A stretch of 64,000 nucleotides of DNA from Acanthosepion esculentum (taxonomy: Eukaryota; Mollusca; Cephalopoda; Sepiida; Sepiidae). Made by a program: the position numbers and the translations under genes. The notes below the pieces were generated by a model. The model was not told where the DNA came from, searched no databases, and saw only the letters and a program-made list of their open reading frames with translations. This document shows positions 1-10,099 of the stretch, one piece after another (the first letter of the stretch is position 1; each line of letters opens with the position of its first letter). The stretch covers positions 60,853,446 through 60,917,445 of the forward strand of contig OZ038500.1 of assembly GCA_964036315.1 (NCBI GenBank), read 5' to 3'.

Positions 1-31
<31 letters not shown>
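1..31. repeat. (TA)n microsatellite
   Basis: Pure TA dinucleotides from the window edge. The true length is unknown because the array is cut by the window start. Confidence 0.95.
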
Positions 32-34
<3 letters not shown>

Positions 35-52
35 TGAACATAGAAGTCAGTC

Positions 53-90
53 TGTTTCATGCTAGATACAATCATCAGGCCACGAGTGCT
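53..90 (+). repeat. Dispersed element end next to (TA)n
   Basis: The stretch containing CTGTTTCATGCTAGA and CAGGCCAC recurs in reverse complement at about 9050-9088, there also directly beside a (TA)n array. It is probably the end of an unidentified transposable element. Confidence 0.5.
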
Positions 91-131
91 GTTATTTTTC
101 TCGGCTGTTTATATATACGGGTCAGTGGTGC

Positions 132-480
132 ATTGTGGGTAATCTATTTTGGCGGTTATTTTACCGGAAGTCGTTTATTTGTTTATTTATTTATTTGTGT
201 CAAATTATTTTGCCTTTATTTATTGTTATTTTGTATCTTATATATTTTTATATTCTTCTTTTGATCAGAGTTTTTATTAACGTAGTAAAAATTTTCTTTA
301 TATAGCCTATTGTGGGTAGTCTATTTTGGCGGTTATTTTACCGGAAGTCGTTTATTTGTTTATTTATTTATTTGGGTCAAATTATTTTGCTTGTTTTTAT
401 TTATTTTTATTTTCTATCTTATATATATATATATTTTTTTATTGGTGTTTTTATTACCGTAATAAAAATTTGTTTATATA
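132..480 (+). repeat. Two-copy tandem duplication, unit ~177 bp
   Basis: A segment beginning ATTGTGGGTA and running through TATTTTGGCGGTTATTTTAC occurs at 132 and again at 309. The downstream T-rich part is also shared, with scattered differences. The short hydrophobic open frames here are by-products of the T-rich sequence and are not called as genes. Confidence 0.75.
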
Positions 481-1634
481 ACTTATTTAATAGTTTGTTT
501 TTTGTTTGGGAAGATGATTAAAGCTATTTGTTCAATTTTGGGGTTGATTGTTGTGGTTTGTTCTAACTATTATTTTTGCGGGAACAGTTTTTAATTTATT
601 TATTTGGATTGATTATCTTTATTTGTTTTTTCTAAACGGCTAGTTTATCGGTATCGGTTATTAGTTTATTTATATATTTGGATGTATTTAGATCAATTTA
701 TTTTACTTGTTGTTATTTATTTGTTTCATTGTATATTTTCTCTTTTTATATCAATGCGCTGATCGCATTCTATTCTAGCCCGTCCATAAAAATCGATCAA
801 ATTATATATTCAAATTGACCTCAATTGGAATATATCCTCCTCAGCCTCGACACATTTCTTTAAATTTGTACTTTTTCACAACCCAATTCAAACATCGATG
901 ATCATATGTGATTTGACAATAAAACCTATCAGTATTACAATGTTCGAATGTTTCTAACTCAATAAATAATTTAAAGTTTAATGAACCCATAGCGATTATG
1001 CATCTTGATGTATAGTATCTTTCAATTGTTTTTACTTACTCGTAATACCTCTCAAAATACTTGTAATATTTATCAAGTATATGTTGATTGATTGATGACC
1101 TTGTATTTTTACGGTTTATCAACCTTATTTGTGTCATTTAAAGATATAAAATATTTTTACATGGTAAGAATTTTGGGAGATAATAATGATTTTTAATGAT
1201 ATAAATTCTACTAATTAACCTATAACTAGGGAGAGACGAGGTGGAGTATATTGCTGCTGGGCTCAAATAAGACGACGGACGAATACTTATATATAATAAT
1301 ATATAAGCATCTTTATTGTTCGAAATGCGGCGAATGGGTAAAGTGAGGTAGAATCAAAGAGGTTAAGAATGAGCACACAGGAATTGACGGTGAACCTCTA
1401 ACCAAACTCTCTGTCAAGATCAAGAATCGAACTGGTTAAATAAAATTTGGAAACCTACGCAGCTTCACGTGGCTACACCATCTTCCGGCATGTGCACACG
1501 CAAGCACGCATTTCCATCCGCTCAGGACACCTGTTCGTTTTGTTCATCTTAGCCACATTTCCGTTTATGCTATCATCATTTCCGATTTCCGCTCACACAT
1601 AGATGCGGCGGAAGTAAGGCCAGGAGTCTTTCCT
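481..1634. other. Unassigned AT-rich stretch
   Basis: No open frame with recognisable similarity, no RNA gene and no clear repeat structure was seen. A short GC-richer part at 1440-1620 has no features I can name. Confidence 0.5.
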
Positions 1635-1770
1635 TAACCGATATCCAACAATATCTTTCCCAAGATTATTTACGCGTAAGTGAATATAACGAACAAATGT
1701 AAAATTGGAACACGGCTCTCTCGATTTCCAATTGCAATCAGTTACCCATTACACCACTGGTACATCCGAG
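1635..1770 (-). mobile_element. tRNA-headed SINE fragment
   Basis: On the minus strand the sequence has an A-box-like GTGGTGTAATGGG near 1760 and a B-box-like GTGTTCCAATTTT near 1705. It continues into a body (ATTCACTTACGCG) shared with the SINE at 62221 and similar to the one at 29584. Pol III promoter boxes plus a shared body are the standard signature of a tRNA-derived SINE. Both boxes are diverged, so this copy is probably silent. Confidence 0.55.
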
Positions 1771-1836
1771 CTTACAGCACGTGGTATTTCCAAGAGGTCT
1801 CCCATCTACTTATTGACCATGCACGATATTGTTTAA

Positions 1837-2152
1837 TGTTAAGGGGTTTCCCCTTTTTACATAAATGGACTCACCCGAGGTATACATATAATACTACCAG
1901 TTAATACCCGGACAGTCTGTAATAGAGGAGGGTAGCACAAGAGTCACAGTTAGCGAGCACGTAGACTCAGTAAGGAGTCATACCGCGATACTTCAATACC
2001 AAGACTCTATATATTATTGCTACTAACCCGCATTCCTGGACCTACTAACCCGTATTACCAGTTTGTATTATTACGTTAATACATTTATTTTCCTTATCCA
2101 TTCCTGGCGTTTGTTATTCATTGATATCGGATTCATCCCGGTATCCACAACA
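1837..2152 (+). mobile_element. Solo LTR, family 1, copy 1
   Basis: The 316-bp unit begins TGTTAAGG and ends CCACAACA, the inverted termini expected of an LTR. It is closely similar to the units at 41051-41376 and, in its 3' half, 26169-26458 (shared CTACTAACCCG and ATTCCTGG). The flanks are TTTAA on the left and CTTAA on the right, a 5-bp target duplication with one mismatch. No gag or pol sequence adjoins it, so it is read as a solo LTR left by recombination. Strand is arbitrary. Confidence 0.7.
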
Positions 2153-2443
2153 CTTAAATTCAGTGGTTGTACGAGAACCGGTGTTTCAACGTGTTATGCC
2201 CGTAGGCTTGTAGAGGTTCAATGTGACACGCCAGAATGTACAATGCGTTGTTTTGTGAAATATTAAATACGGTGTTTTAATCTGATATAAGTGGAAGTCA
2301 AGGTATCGAAGACATATGGTGTCTTGACAACTTACATATTACAATCATGCCGTCTATCCGTGACAAGGACAGCTGTAAAGCAAACTAAAATAGCAATAGA
2401 TTTAAGACTTCAAATCAAAACTCGGAACTGATAGAACTCAGTA
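2153..2443. other. Unassigned sequence
   Basis: Lies between the solo LTR and the mariner relative. No coding or repeat similarity was recognised. Confidence 0.4.
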
Positions 2444-3599
2444 ATGAGCCGGGCACCATTGATAAAGTGTCGTCTGTCTTACGCAAAAATGAAAATAACA
2501 CCGACATTTCATTTTAACAGATATATTTACCAAAACTACATAAAAAATATATCTTAAAATGCTAAAGTGTAAATGCCTTCAATAAAGTTGCCTTTGGCTT
2601 CAAACATGGTCTCCAGACGATTTGTATCTCTTCTGGACTGACACCTTGTATAAGATGGTGAGTGCTGCCATAATTCTTACCTTCAGTATCTGTCTATATT
2701 TCTGCGATGAGGTATTATGTATACTATTTACATTATTCGGACTATTGTCCTCATTTATTACAAAGTTTCGGCCGTTGAACGCTCCAGTCTTTTTCAGGTG
2801 GTTGGAATGTCAAACTGAACCCTTTATTTCGCTCACTAGGGTAGACATCCATTAAACATGGCATGTTGAACTAGCATAGTCTACCCCAGTAGGCGAAATA
2901 AAGGGTTCAGTTCCACATTGCAAACACCTGAAGAAGACCGGGGCGTACAACGGCCGAAAAGTTGTAATAAATATGGCGAGAAAGATGAGGACAATAGTAA
3001 GAATAATGTAAATAGTGTCCTTACCTTCAGTTCATCTTTGGTCTTATAATGATTTTTTTATCTCCATCTCTCGCTTAACTGCGCCACAGATAATAATCAT
3101 GGGGTTTGCAGTCTGGGGAGTTAGATGGCTGGATGTAAGGGGTGATGTGGTCGCAGAAATTTTCAGACAGCCACGATTGGGTTCTTCTGTTTCTGTGGCA
3201 TAGTGCAGAGTCTTGTTGTATAGAGTCTTCTAGCAACACCCTCTTGACTCAGGGCAACACTACCACCTCAAAGTGCTTGATGTAGGAATCTGAGATCCTG
3301 TGAGAATATGAATGGAGATATAACGTTGCCATCACTCGTGATCACTCCAAACAACATGATGTTGAAATGGATATATAATCCAAATCTTTCCTAATCTAAA
3401 ACGCTTTTATTGGGGCTTCCGACGCAGTACGACATGCCGTTTCCAAATTTTGGGCGGAGCGAAATCCGTCATTGTGGTCTTTTACTTCACAGACGGTGTC
3501 CAACTGACCCTACTATACCGTGCAGTCGACAAAATCAAAAATATGTCCATGCGCGAAATGAAAAATATAAAATGGCGACAATGCACTCATCGCACGCTG
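2444..3599 (-). pseudogene. D37D mariner-family transposase relic, copy 1 (minus strand)
   Basis: This is a dead IS630-Tc1-mariner element read on the minus strand. The terminal inverted repeat at its right end contains GTGCGATGAGTGCATTGTCG and matches the 5' terminus of the copy at 46357; the left end near 2450 is diverged. TA lies at 3600-3601. Transposase fragments matching copies 2 and 3 are recognisable but shifted and stopped throughout. A 333-bp hairpin element (2688-3020) interrupts the coding region. Compared with copy 3, the order is the same: 5' helix-turn-helix part near 3550-3380, catalytic part near 3190-2560. It cannot encode a working enzyme. The left boundary is uncertain by a few bases. 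Confidence 0.75.
2688..3020. mobile_element. Hairpin (fold-back) insertion with 11-bp target duplication
   Basis: A 333-bp insertion sits inside mariner copy 1, flanked by TTACCTTCAGT at 2677-2687 and again at 3021-3031. Copy 3 shows the uninterrupted site. The insert folds on itself with arms of roughly 140 bp, including GAACCCTTTATTTCGC paired with GCGAAATAAAGGGTTC, around a loop of about 30 nt near 2850-2880. The outer arms are copies of the ~125-bp unit arranged in tandem at 37612-38065. About 35 nt at the left end lie outside the paired region. Confidence 0.8.
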
Positions 3600-3601
3600 T
3601 A

Positions 3602-4524
3602 GCCCATTAAAGATTTAGCCACGGGAATAGCGATGGCATAGCGAAAGACTTGCGACGTTTCTTCTCTGGAAATGGAGTTGTAGGTGGAAAATATTTAATT
3701 ACTCACAATGGCCTATAGACGATTTTGAACTGTATCAAGTCTGAAAAGATAGGATTGGTCAGCACCAACCCAAATATATCAGCATTACTCAGTTTGTTTC
3801 TCCGACTCACAGATGGCAGAAGAAATCCCGTACTGACTGTAGAAGGAACTGGCCATTTATCCAGCATCTTTATCGATTAAACATATATATGTGATCCACT
3901 TGAATTCTAGGGTGAAATTCAGTCTCAGTAGGCATTCAAATTTTGGAGCCCCTTTGTCAGTACAGGCATTCGTCACGCCTGGGATAATTCAAGGCCTGTT
4001 CGGTCTTTGAAAGAAATGAAAGTTATAATCTTGTTTTTGCCCATTGATTTAGGCCAGGAAAGAGATCAGATCTGGAATATAGCTTGTACGTCCGTGAACT
4101 GTGGTATCATCTCTATAGACATTTATTAACGAACTGCGTATATTCTTAGGCAGATGGTTTATATCAAACAGATCTACAAAGGATAGGAAATTGTGGAGAG
4201 CTATGATCGCCAACGTTCTGAAGAGACAGGGCACATAAAAGAAATTAAATACTCTCACTCACAATAGGATCTATCGATAAAAAATAGGTTATTTTGTAAT
4301 CTAATAAAATCTGTTTTATTCTAATTAATTATAGTCCATGCAGAATGACTATGAGCCAGGTAAAGAACATTCTGCTTACCTCATATAAGATACAAAATGC
4401 TCTATTATTTGTTGCTATTTTTTTCTATTTTTCCCGCTCCTTAGTAATGTTTCTGTTTTCTAATTCTTCCACACCCAGTAAAATCCTTGTGGCTTAATGG
4501 CTTTATTGCCATGCTTAGGATGAA
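3602..4524. other. Mostly unassigned sequence
   Basis: No gene was recognised. A segment at 4070-4146 recurs elsewhere and is listed separately. The minus-strand open frame at 4049-4258 overlaps that repeat and has no recognisable product. Confidence 0.45.
4070..4146 (+). repeat. Dispersed repeat shared with 9466-9535
   Basis: The reverse complement of 9466-9535 matches this segment, including GCTTGTACGTCCGTG and ACGAACTGCGTAT. At 9466 it forms the centre of a long-TIR MITE, so this copy may be a MITE fragment without its arms. Confidence 0.55.
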
Positions 4525-4571
4525 CTCGATTAATAATAATAATAATAATAATAATCATAATAATAATAATC
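4525..4571. repeat. (AAT)n microsatellite at a LINE 5' junction
   Basis: Imperfect AAT/ATA triplets immediately precede the truncated 5' end of the LINE that follows. They are interpreted as the insertion target. Confidence 0.85.
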
Positions 4572-5520
4572 AAATACCAGTAAATCACAATACACCGATT
4601 GAAGCTGCAAAATACATAAAAAAAGAAAGCAAAAACAAATGCAACTGACCAGATACAGAAACAATGGCAAGATAAACCGCTCCATGGCCAATACTCTGCC
4701 CGTGCCAAATAAGCTGATGTAGACAAGCCCCGTACCCATCAGTGGCTACGTAGTGCAGGGTTAAAAGCTGAAACGGAAGGTTTTATACTTGCTGCATAGG
4801 ATCAGTGCTTGTTAACTAGAAATTATCAAGCACACATACTAAAATACAGTGTTAGCCCAAAATGCAGGTTCTGTGAGAATTACCCAGAAACAATCGATCG
4901 TCTTGTATCAGGATGCACGGTATTGGCACCCACTGTATATAAAACCCGGCATGACAGAGTTGGCCAACATCTGCACTATCAAAATCTGTAACTTCTACGG
5001 GAAGGAAACTGAAAGAAAGTGGTATGGACACCACCCGGAGCCGGTTACGGAAATAGGACCTGTTACAATTTTATGGGACTAGGCAATGCACAGAGTCAGA
5101 ACAAACAAAGCTAACCAGCCAGACATTGTAATTAGAGATCGCACGCAAAAAGTGCCTGCTTTTTTATATGGCAGTACCTGCAGACTGCAATGTATCTTTG
5201 AAGATTTTCAAAAAAGCTATCAAAATACAAGGACCTTGAAATCAAAATCCCCAAAATGTGGCACATGGAAACATCAACAATCCCCGTTGTAGTTGGAGCC
5301 CTCGTATTGATTGGAAAAGATTCTAGTAGACTAATTGAAGGGATTCCCATCCCTTAAAGAAATACAAAAAAATGTTCTCCCGAGTACAGGCCACACCCTA
5401 CGAATGCCTTTTTCTATGTAAAAAAAAAATTTTCCAGTGGAAAATGTCATGATGTCATTTCTAATCTTAGGTCCATGGGCGGGACCCGGAAAGAAATGAG
5501 TGCACGTCAGAAATCAGAGG
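4572..5520 (+). pseudogene. R4/Dong-like LINE, C-terminal ORF fragment
   Basis: This is the 3' part of a non-LTR retrotransposon ORF, interrupted by stops and frameshifts. In order I can read a segment with PLHGQYSARAK (about 4675-4710), WLRSAGLKAETEGF (4744-4785), a zinc knuckle with CRFC and ETIDRLVSGC (4864-4920; the usual histidine is R here), a VYKTRHDRVGQ stretch, HHPEPVTE (5029 on), QPDIVI (about 5120; the PD part of a PD-(D/E)XK restriction-like endonuclease), and a terminal VVVGAL segment (about 5283). The 3' UTR runs into GGACCCGGAAAGAAATGAG and then an AAT tail. LINEs with this endonuclease type belong to the R2/R4 group, and Dong of silkworm inserts into TAA repeats, which fits the AAT sequence on both sides. 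The R4/Dong label is inference. Confidence 0.75.
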
Positions 5521-5521
5521 A

Positions 5522-5558
<37 letters not shown>
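5521..5558. repeat. (AAT)n 3' tail of LINE
   Basis: Regular AAT triplets directly follow the conserved LINE 3' UTR end. They are probably tail and/or target sequence. Confidence 0.9.
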
Positions 5559-6159
5559 TAACCTCTTCTATCTGCGATGTTACGATAGTTCAAGGAAAAG
5601 GAATGCGTGCGTGAATACATAGCAAACCACCCTTTCATATCTATCTCAATGCTCGCTTATCCTCACTGGGAACCTTTAAAAAGTATTCATGAATAATTTG
5701 CTTTGTGTGTCGACAAAAGTATTTTTCGTTAATCGCTGAAAGAAATTACACTTTTGCTGGTGGTGGTGGTGGGTTGTGGAATGGAGAGGGTTAATCGTTT
5801 TCATTTTGCATGAACTAATCAGGTGTGAATTCTTCTTGGTAAGCTTCGTTTGAAAGCTAACGTCGGTAAAGGTTACCTGAGCCATTTGATTGGAAGAAAT
5901 TCGCATAATGGCAGCTGATTGAAGAGTCAGTCTTGAACGTCTGCTTTCCAAGAAGCCGAACTTAAGGGAGAAGTTAAAAAAAGATGCAGAAATTTTCAAT
6001 TTCACAGATGAAAGATAAAAGAATTTGACGTCCGTAAAAAAAGCGGTAGCTCCCAAATAGAAAACTGTAGCTACTGATGTCATTTATAGAATATAACCGG
6101 GATATAAAATCTCGAAAATAAAAGACATGGTTTCTTGCCGAACGATCGGAAAATGCACA

Positions 6160-6167
6160 CACACACA

Positions 6168-6239
<72 letters not shown>
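6160..6239. repeat. (CA)n(TA)n compound microsatellite
   Basis: A short CA run passes into about 34 TA dinucleotides. The YI-repeat open frames over it on both strands are artefacts. Confidence 0.95.
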
Positions 6240-6242
<3 letters not shown>

Positions 6243-8095
6243 TTTATTTGAGCGTAAAGGAAGCGCCAATCTTTGCATAAGAGGCAACCATTTCCGACAT
6301 TCCGACAGCATAAAAACGGAAAAACAGAACAGAAGTGATGCATGATTGCTTGATATTATGAAAAAAGGAATCGTCACTTCAAGACAATGAGATGGAATCT
6401 CAGCCAGCCATGAGAGTATGGCTATTAATGGGGAAATTGAAACATCATTTTTCATATGCGAGAAGAAAAAGCCAAGTCTATCAAATATTAGTCAGTGAGG
6501 GAAAGGATTGGGGGAAAGAAGGACGGACTCTGAACCTTAACTATATCGATACGTCTTCTCCATTCTTCTCTTCACTTCTGGCTTTTTTTTTTTTTTTTGT
6601 AAAGAGAGAGAATGATATTTTTCTTTAATAATCGGTTCTGTGCGGAACCAGGGACATCAAGTTGTCTTTCATCGATATGTCTGCGAAAAGTATTGATTTT
6701 CTTTCGAATATTTTGCAGTTAGAAACACAGAGAATTATTGTCTACGCATGTGTACAGACATATTGCCAAGACAGTTGCGACTTTCCTAGCATTGTAAGAA
6801 GTTCTATCTGAGGTAACAACGCAGGGCTTTTAATGATGATTTTCCCGAGAGACAGACTCTTCTCACATAAAAAAAAAGATTTCCCTAACCGCATTAGGAA
6901 ATTAATTTCAGTTAAGTACTTATTTATATTTCCCGCTTAACAGTTATGGTATTTCCGTATTTGTTACCAGTGCTGTTGATCGGTATTTGAGCCTATGTAA
7001 CAAATACCCCTTTGAATGAAGACTTTCAAGGCAAAGTTTCCTTTTCTTTGAAAATTGGCGCAACACAATCGTTTTTTATTTTTTTATTTTTTATTATTTT
7101 ACTCTTGGAGTTGTTGTGCTAATAATATATAATAATATTTAATATGTAAAGTGATTTACATAATAAAAGTTACGAAAATCAGGTTTGCCTGGCACAAGGC
7201 CACATGTCTATTGTACATTAAAACAATCGGAGAGCATTAATGACCAAAAGGCTTAGTTTCGAGCCAACCAAATGATTAATTACTAAAGTTAACATTATTC
7301 TGTTCAGAATTCTGTGACGTTGTCTTACGTGGGCATGCAGCTGTAAATCCGTGGTTCTACCACCAACTTCTTTCTCGTCGTAATAAAATAAAAGAGGTGA
7401 TTCGTAACTGTAGTAGTTGTCTCGATGCGGATCAAATCGATTACGTCGTCACTTTTGATTCCACGACTCTGCCGCTTGGTGAAAATCAAAATACATTTTA
7501 TTTCACCTGAAGTGTAGTTCCATTTCGTGTTAACCTGAACAACGCGTGTAGTTTGAACTGACTGAATTTATTGTCAGGATGTGCGTCATATTACCGACTC
7601 ATTTTCAGTGGAGAGAGAGAGAGAGAGAGAGTGCAAGTGGGTGAGAAAATTTCATCTTTTTGACTTACTCATTCCTAACGGTTTAAGATCCGCTCTTACA
7701 CGAAGAGGTAATCATTTCCATTGAAAATATTGCGGAAAAAATTCCATTTACAGCAGAATCACCAAAATCTCGCTGAATGGTAATTCGTAAATTATGTTGA
7801 TCAATTCACCGTCGAAGCAAAATACACTAAACGCTCTCACATCTACTTTGATAAACGAAACAGTTTTATTCATTTGCACAACTTTATTTTCCTTGTTTAA
7901 TGACCGGTGACAGAATTGTGACTTACAAACTTACCATAATATAATTCTTACGTGTAAACGTCAGATAACTATAGCAGAACACTCAAGAACGTTTCATTAA
8001 GGTGCCAGGAAAAACTAATTTTATCTCTTTACCATTTCCTTGTTTATTTTTTTTCGCATGTTGATGAATCTTCTGAACTCCTAGGCATTATATAT

Positions 8096-8141
8096 TTATA
8101 TATATATAGAGAGAGAGAGAGAGACAGACAGAGACAGAGAC
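8096..8141. repeat. (TA)n(GA)n compound microsatellite
   Basis: A short TA run is followed by GA and CAGA repeats that abut the terminal inverted repeat of mariner copy 2. Confidence 0.85.
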
Positions 8142-8955
8142 AGAGTGCGATGAATAAATTATCGTCTAATTTATGCAAAAATGAAAATAACACTAACATT
8201 TCATTTTAATAGATATATTTATCAAAATTACACCAATATATCTGGAAATAGTAAAGAGTAAATTTCTTCAATAAAATCTCCATTGGCTTCAACCAAGGCC
8301 TCCAGAAGACTTCGCAGTCTCCTGCAACACTTCTGAACAACCTCCTTGTTTGAGATGGTGAATGCTGACATAATCCTTGGTGTTTTTGCCCTTAGTTCAT
8401 CTTTGGTGCTACACTGATATTTGTTGGTCTCTCGTTGAATTGTGCCCCACATACAAATCAAGGGGGTGCAGTCTGGGGACTTAGGTAGCCAGATGTAAGG
8501 GGTGGTGTGGTCGCAGAAATTGTCTGACAACAATAACTGGGTTCTCCTACTTGTGGGGCATGGTGCGGTGTTTTTACCAGACATAGGGTCTTCCAGCAGA
8601 AAACTTATTAAACCAGGGTAGCACTAACTCCTCAATGCACTTGATGTAGTCCTCCGTGTTATCTTTGTGACCTTATGGGAAGAAGAATGTAAGCATAGCA
8701 TAACCATCACTAGTAGTGATCACTCCAACCAACTTCGTAAGCACAATTAGACTCATCCAACTCTTTCCTAACCCTCTTAACTCTCCTCAGATTGATAGTC
8801 AAACACTCTGAAATGTTCGGATGAGAATTTGCGTCGCGAATGCCGAGCAGTACAGCATGCCGTTTCCAAATCTTTGGCCGAGTGAATTGCGTTATTTTAC
8901 TCTTTTTCTCAGAGACGATACCCAACTGACCCAACCATACTGTGAAGTCGACATA
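8142..8955 (-). pseudogene. D37D mariner-family transposase relic, copy 2 (minus strand)
   Basis: The minus strand retains an open frame of 118 codons (8228-8584) with the C-terminal catalytic half, including TSRRTQLLLSDNF and KSPDC. It also keeps an N-terminal fragment (8710-8982) with FTRPKIWKRHAVLLGIRD. Against copy 3, the catalytic aspartate of the QDS motif is replaced (KNT) and the LDYY motif reads LICM, so both visible catalytic aspartates are gone. The 3' terminal inverted repeat is present at 8142 (AGTGCGATGAATAAATT). The other end stops near 8955 beside TATG/TA repeats, so the element is truncated there. Catalytic spacing D37D was counted on copy 3. Confidence 0.75.
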
Positions 8956-8985
8956 TGTATGTATGTTTATGTACACATACACACC

Positions 8986-8989
<4 letters not shown>

Positions 8990-9043
<54 letters not shown>
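8990..9043. repeat. (TA)n microsatellite
   Basis: About 25 TA dinucleotides between the truncated mariner copy 2 and an unidentified element end. Confidence 0.95.
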
Positions 9044-9048
<5 letters not shown>

Positions 9049-9090
9049 GATCAGGTGGCCTGACGATTGCGTCTAGCATGAAACAGCCCG
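9044..9090 (-). repeat. Dispersed element end next to (TA)n
   Basis: Reverse complement of the segment at 53-90, again starting at the border of a (TA)n array. Confidence 0.5.
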
Positions 9091-9189
9091 TTGCCTCTAA
9101 GTGTTGACTTCAATACACGCTTTATCTCTGATATTGAGCACTTTATCCCATAAATATAGGACACCTTAAGAGTATATTTCTTCATATAT

Positions 9190-9210
9190 ATACCAAAGAT
9201 GAACTAAGGG

Positions 9211-9214
<4 letters not shown>
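9190..9214 (+). repeat. 25-bp transposase remnant between TA arrays
   Basis: ACCAAAGATGAACTAAGGGC matches the reverse complement of mariner copy 2 at about 8390-8412 (codons TKDELRAK). It has TA-rich sequence on the left and a long (TA)n array on the right, with no other transposase sequence around it. Confidence 0.6.
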
Positions 9215-9269
<55 letters not shown>

Positions 9270-9280
9270 TGTGTGTGTGT
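9215..9280. repeat. (TA)n(TG)n microsatellite
   Basis: TA dinucleotides to about 9266, then a short TG run. Confidence 0.95.
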
Positions 9281-9324
9281 GTTTCTCAGAAATGTACGTA
9301 CATTTCCAGTTTTCTAATGAAATA

Positions 9325-9739
9325 CAGTTCCGGCCCAAATGTCCAGAACGGCATTGTTTTCGTCAGAAAAGTAGGTATAATTTTTATTATCAAATTGTTT
9401 TATATTCTATAATTTTCACAAACAATAAATACGATATTAATTGTTATTGTTTGAGATTTTGATATCATACGCAGTTCGTTAATTAATGTCCATAGAAATG
9501 ATACCACCGTACACGGACGTACAAGCTATATTTTGGCCGCCATGGATTTTGCAGTAAATCCATAAATCATCCATAACTTTTGTATTATCCTCTCAAATTA
9601 CAACAAAATCTCAAACAATAACAATTACTATCGTATTTATTGTCTGTGAAAATTATAGAATATAAAACAACTTTGATAAAAACTTATACCTACTTTTCTG
9701 ACGAAAACAATGCCGTTCTGAACATTTTGGCCGCAACTG
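9325..9739. mobile_element. Long-TIR MITE, 415 bp, TA-flanked
   Basis: Arms of about 135 bp are inverted copies: 9325 begins CAGTTCCGGCCCAAATG and the right end reads CATTTTGGCCGCAACTG. Both share the inner stretch with GTTTTCGTCAGAAAAGTAGG. TA flanks both ends (9323-9324 and 9740-9741), the target duplication of Tc1/mariner transposition. There is no transposase, so it would depend on an enzyme made elsewhere. Its centre is the repeat also found at 4070. Confidence 0.85.
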
Positions 9740-9741
9740 TA

Positions 9742-10099
9742 TATTAGTTCAACTACTTCTGAACTTCACGGTTAAGAACCGCTATCCAATGAACCATTCC
9801 CATTCCCATAGAATTCCGTTGGTGGAATGTCAGTTCCACGCGAGTAGCTTCTTCGCCCGAACTACTGAATTGTGAAACCGATTCCCAAGACGATGCGTCC
9901 CTGGTCATTATAATCTTAAGCTGTTGAAGTCTAGAGTCAATCGTTATCTCCCACACATATCGCAATAAAAGGTGCCTCCTACCTTGCAACCCTCAATCTG
10001 TAACCATCTACCACGACTGGATTTTGGGACTTACATAGGAGGAAAATTATTGTAAAAAAAATTAAATTAAAATAAACGTGACAACACTTGCTGGATAGA
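9742..10099. other. Unassigned sequence
   Basis: A 78-codon minus-strand frame (9753-9989) has no recognised similarity. No other structure was seen. Confidence 0.4.

Larger units (their letters stand above)
5559..8141. other. Unassigned stretch with microsatellites
   Basis: No recognisable gene. A 135-codon minus-strand frame (5676-6083) has no family features, and its C-terminal third is compositionally odd (HHHH run), so it is not called. The region contains (CA)n(TA)n at about 6160-6239, a T run near 6582 and (GA)n at 7611-7631. The remainder is AT-rich without recognised structure. Confidence 0.5.

Noticed and set aside
5676..6083. 135-codon minus-strand frame as a host gene
   Set aside because: No family motif, no signs of splicing or conserved neighbours, and a compositionally odd end. 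Such length is possible by chance in 64 kb.
6084..6455. YI-repeat frames over (TA)n
   Set aside because: Dinucleotide repeats lack stops in these frames; the same happens at 8821, 13585, 15457, 18239 and 34320.
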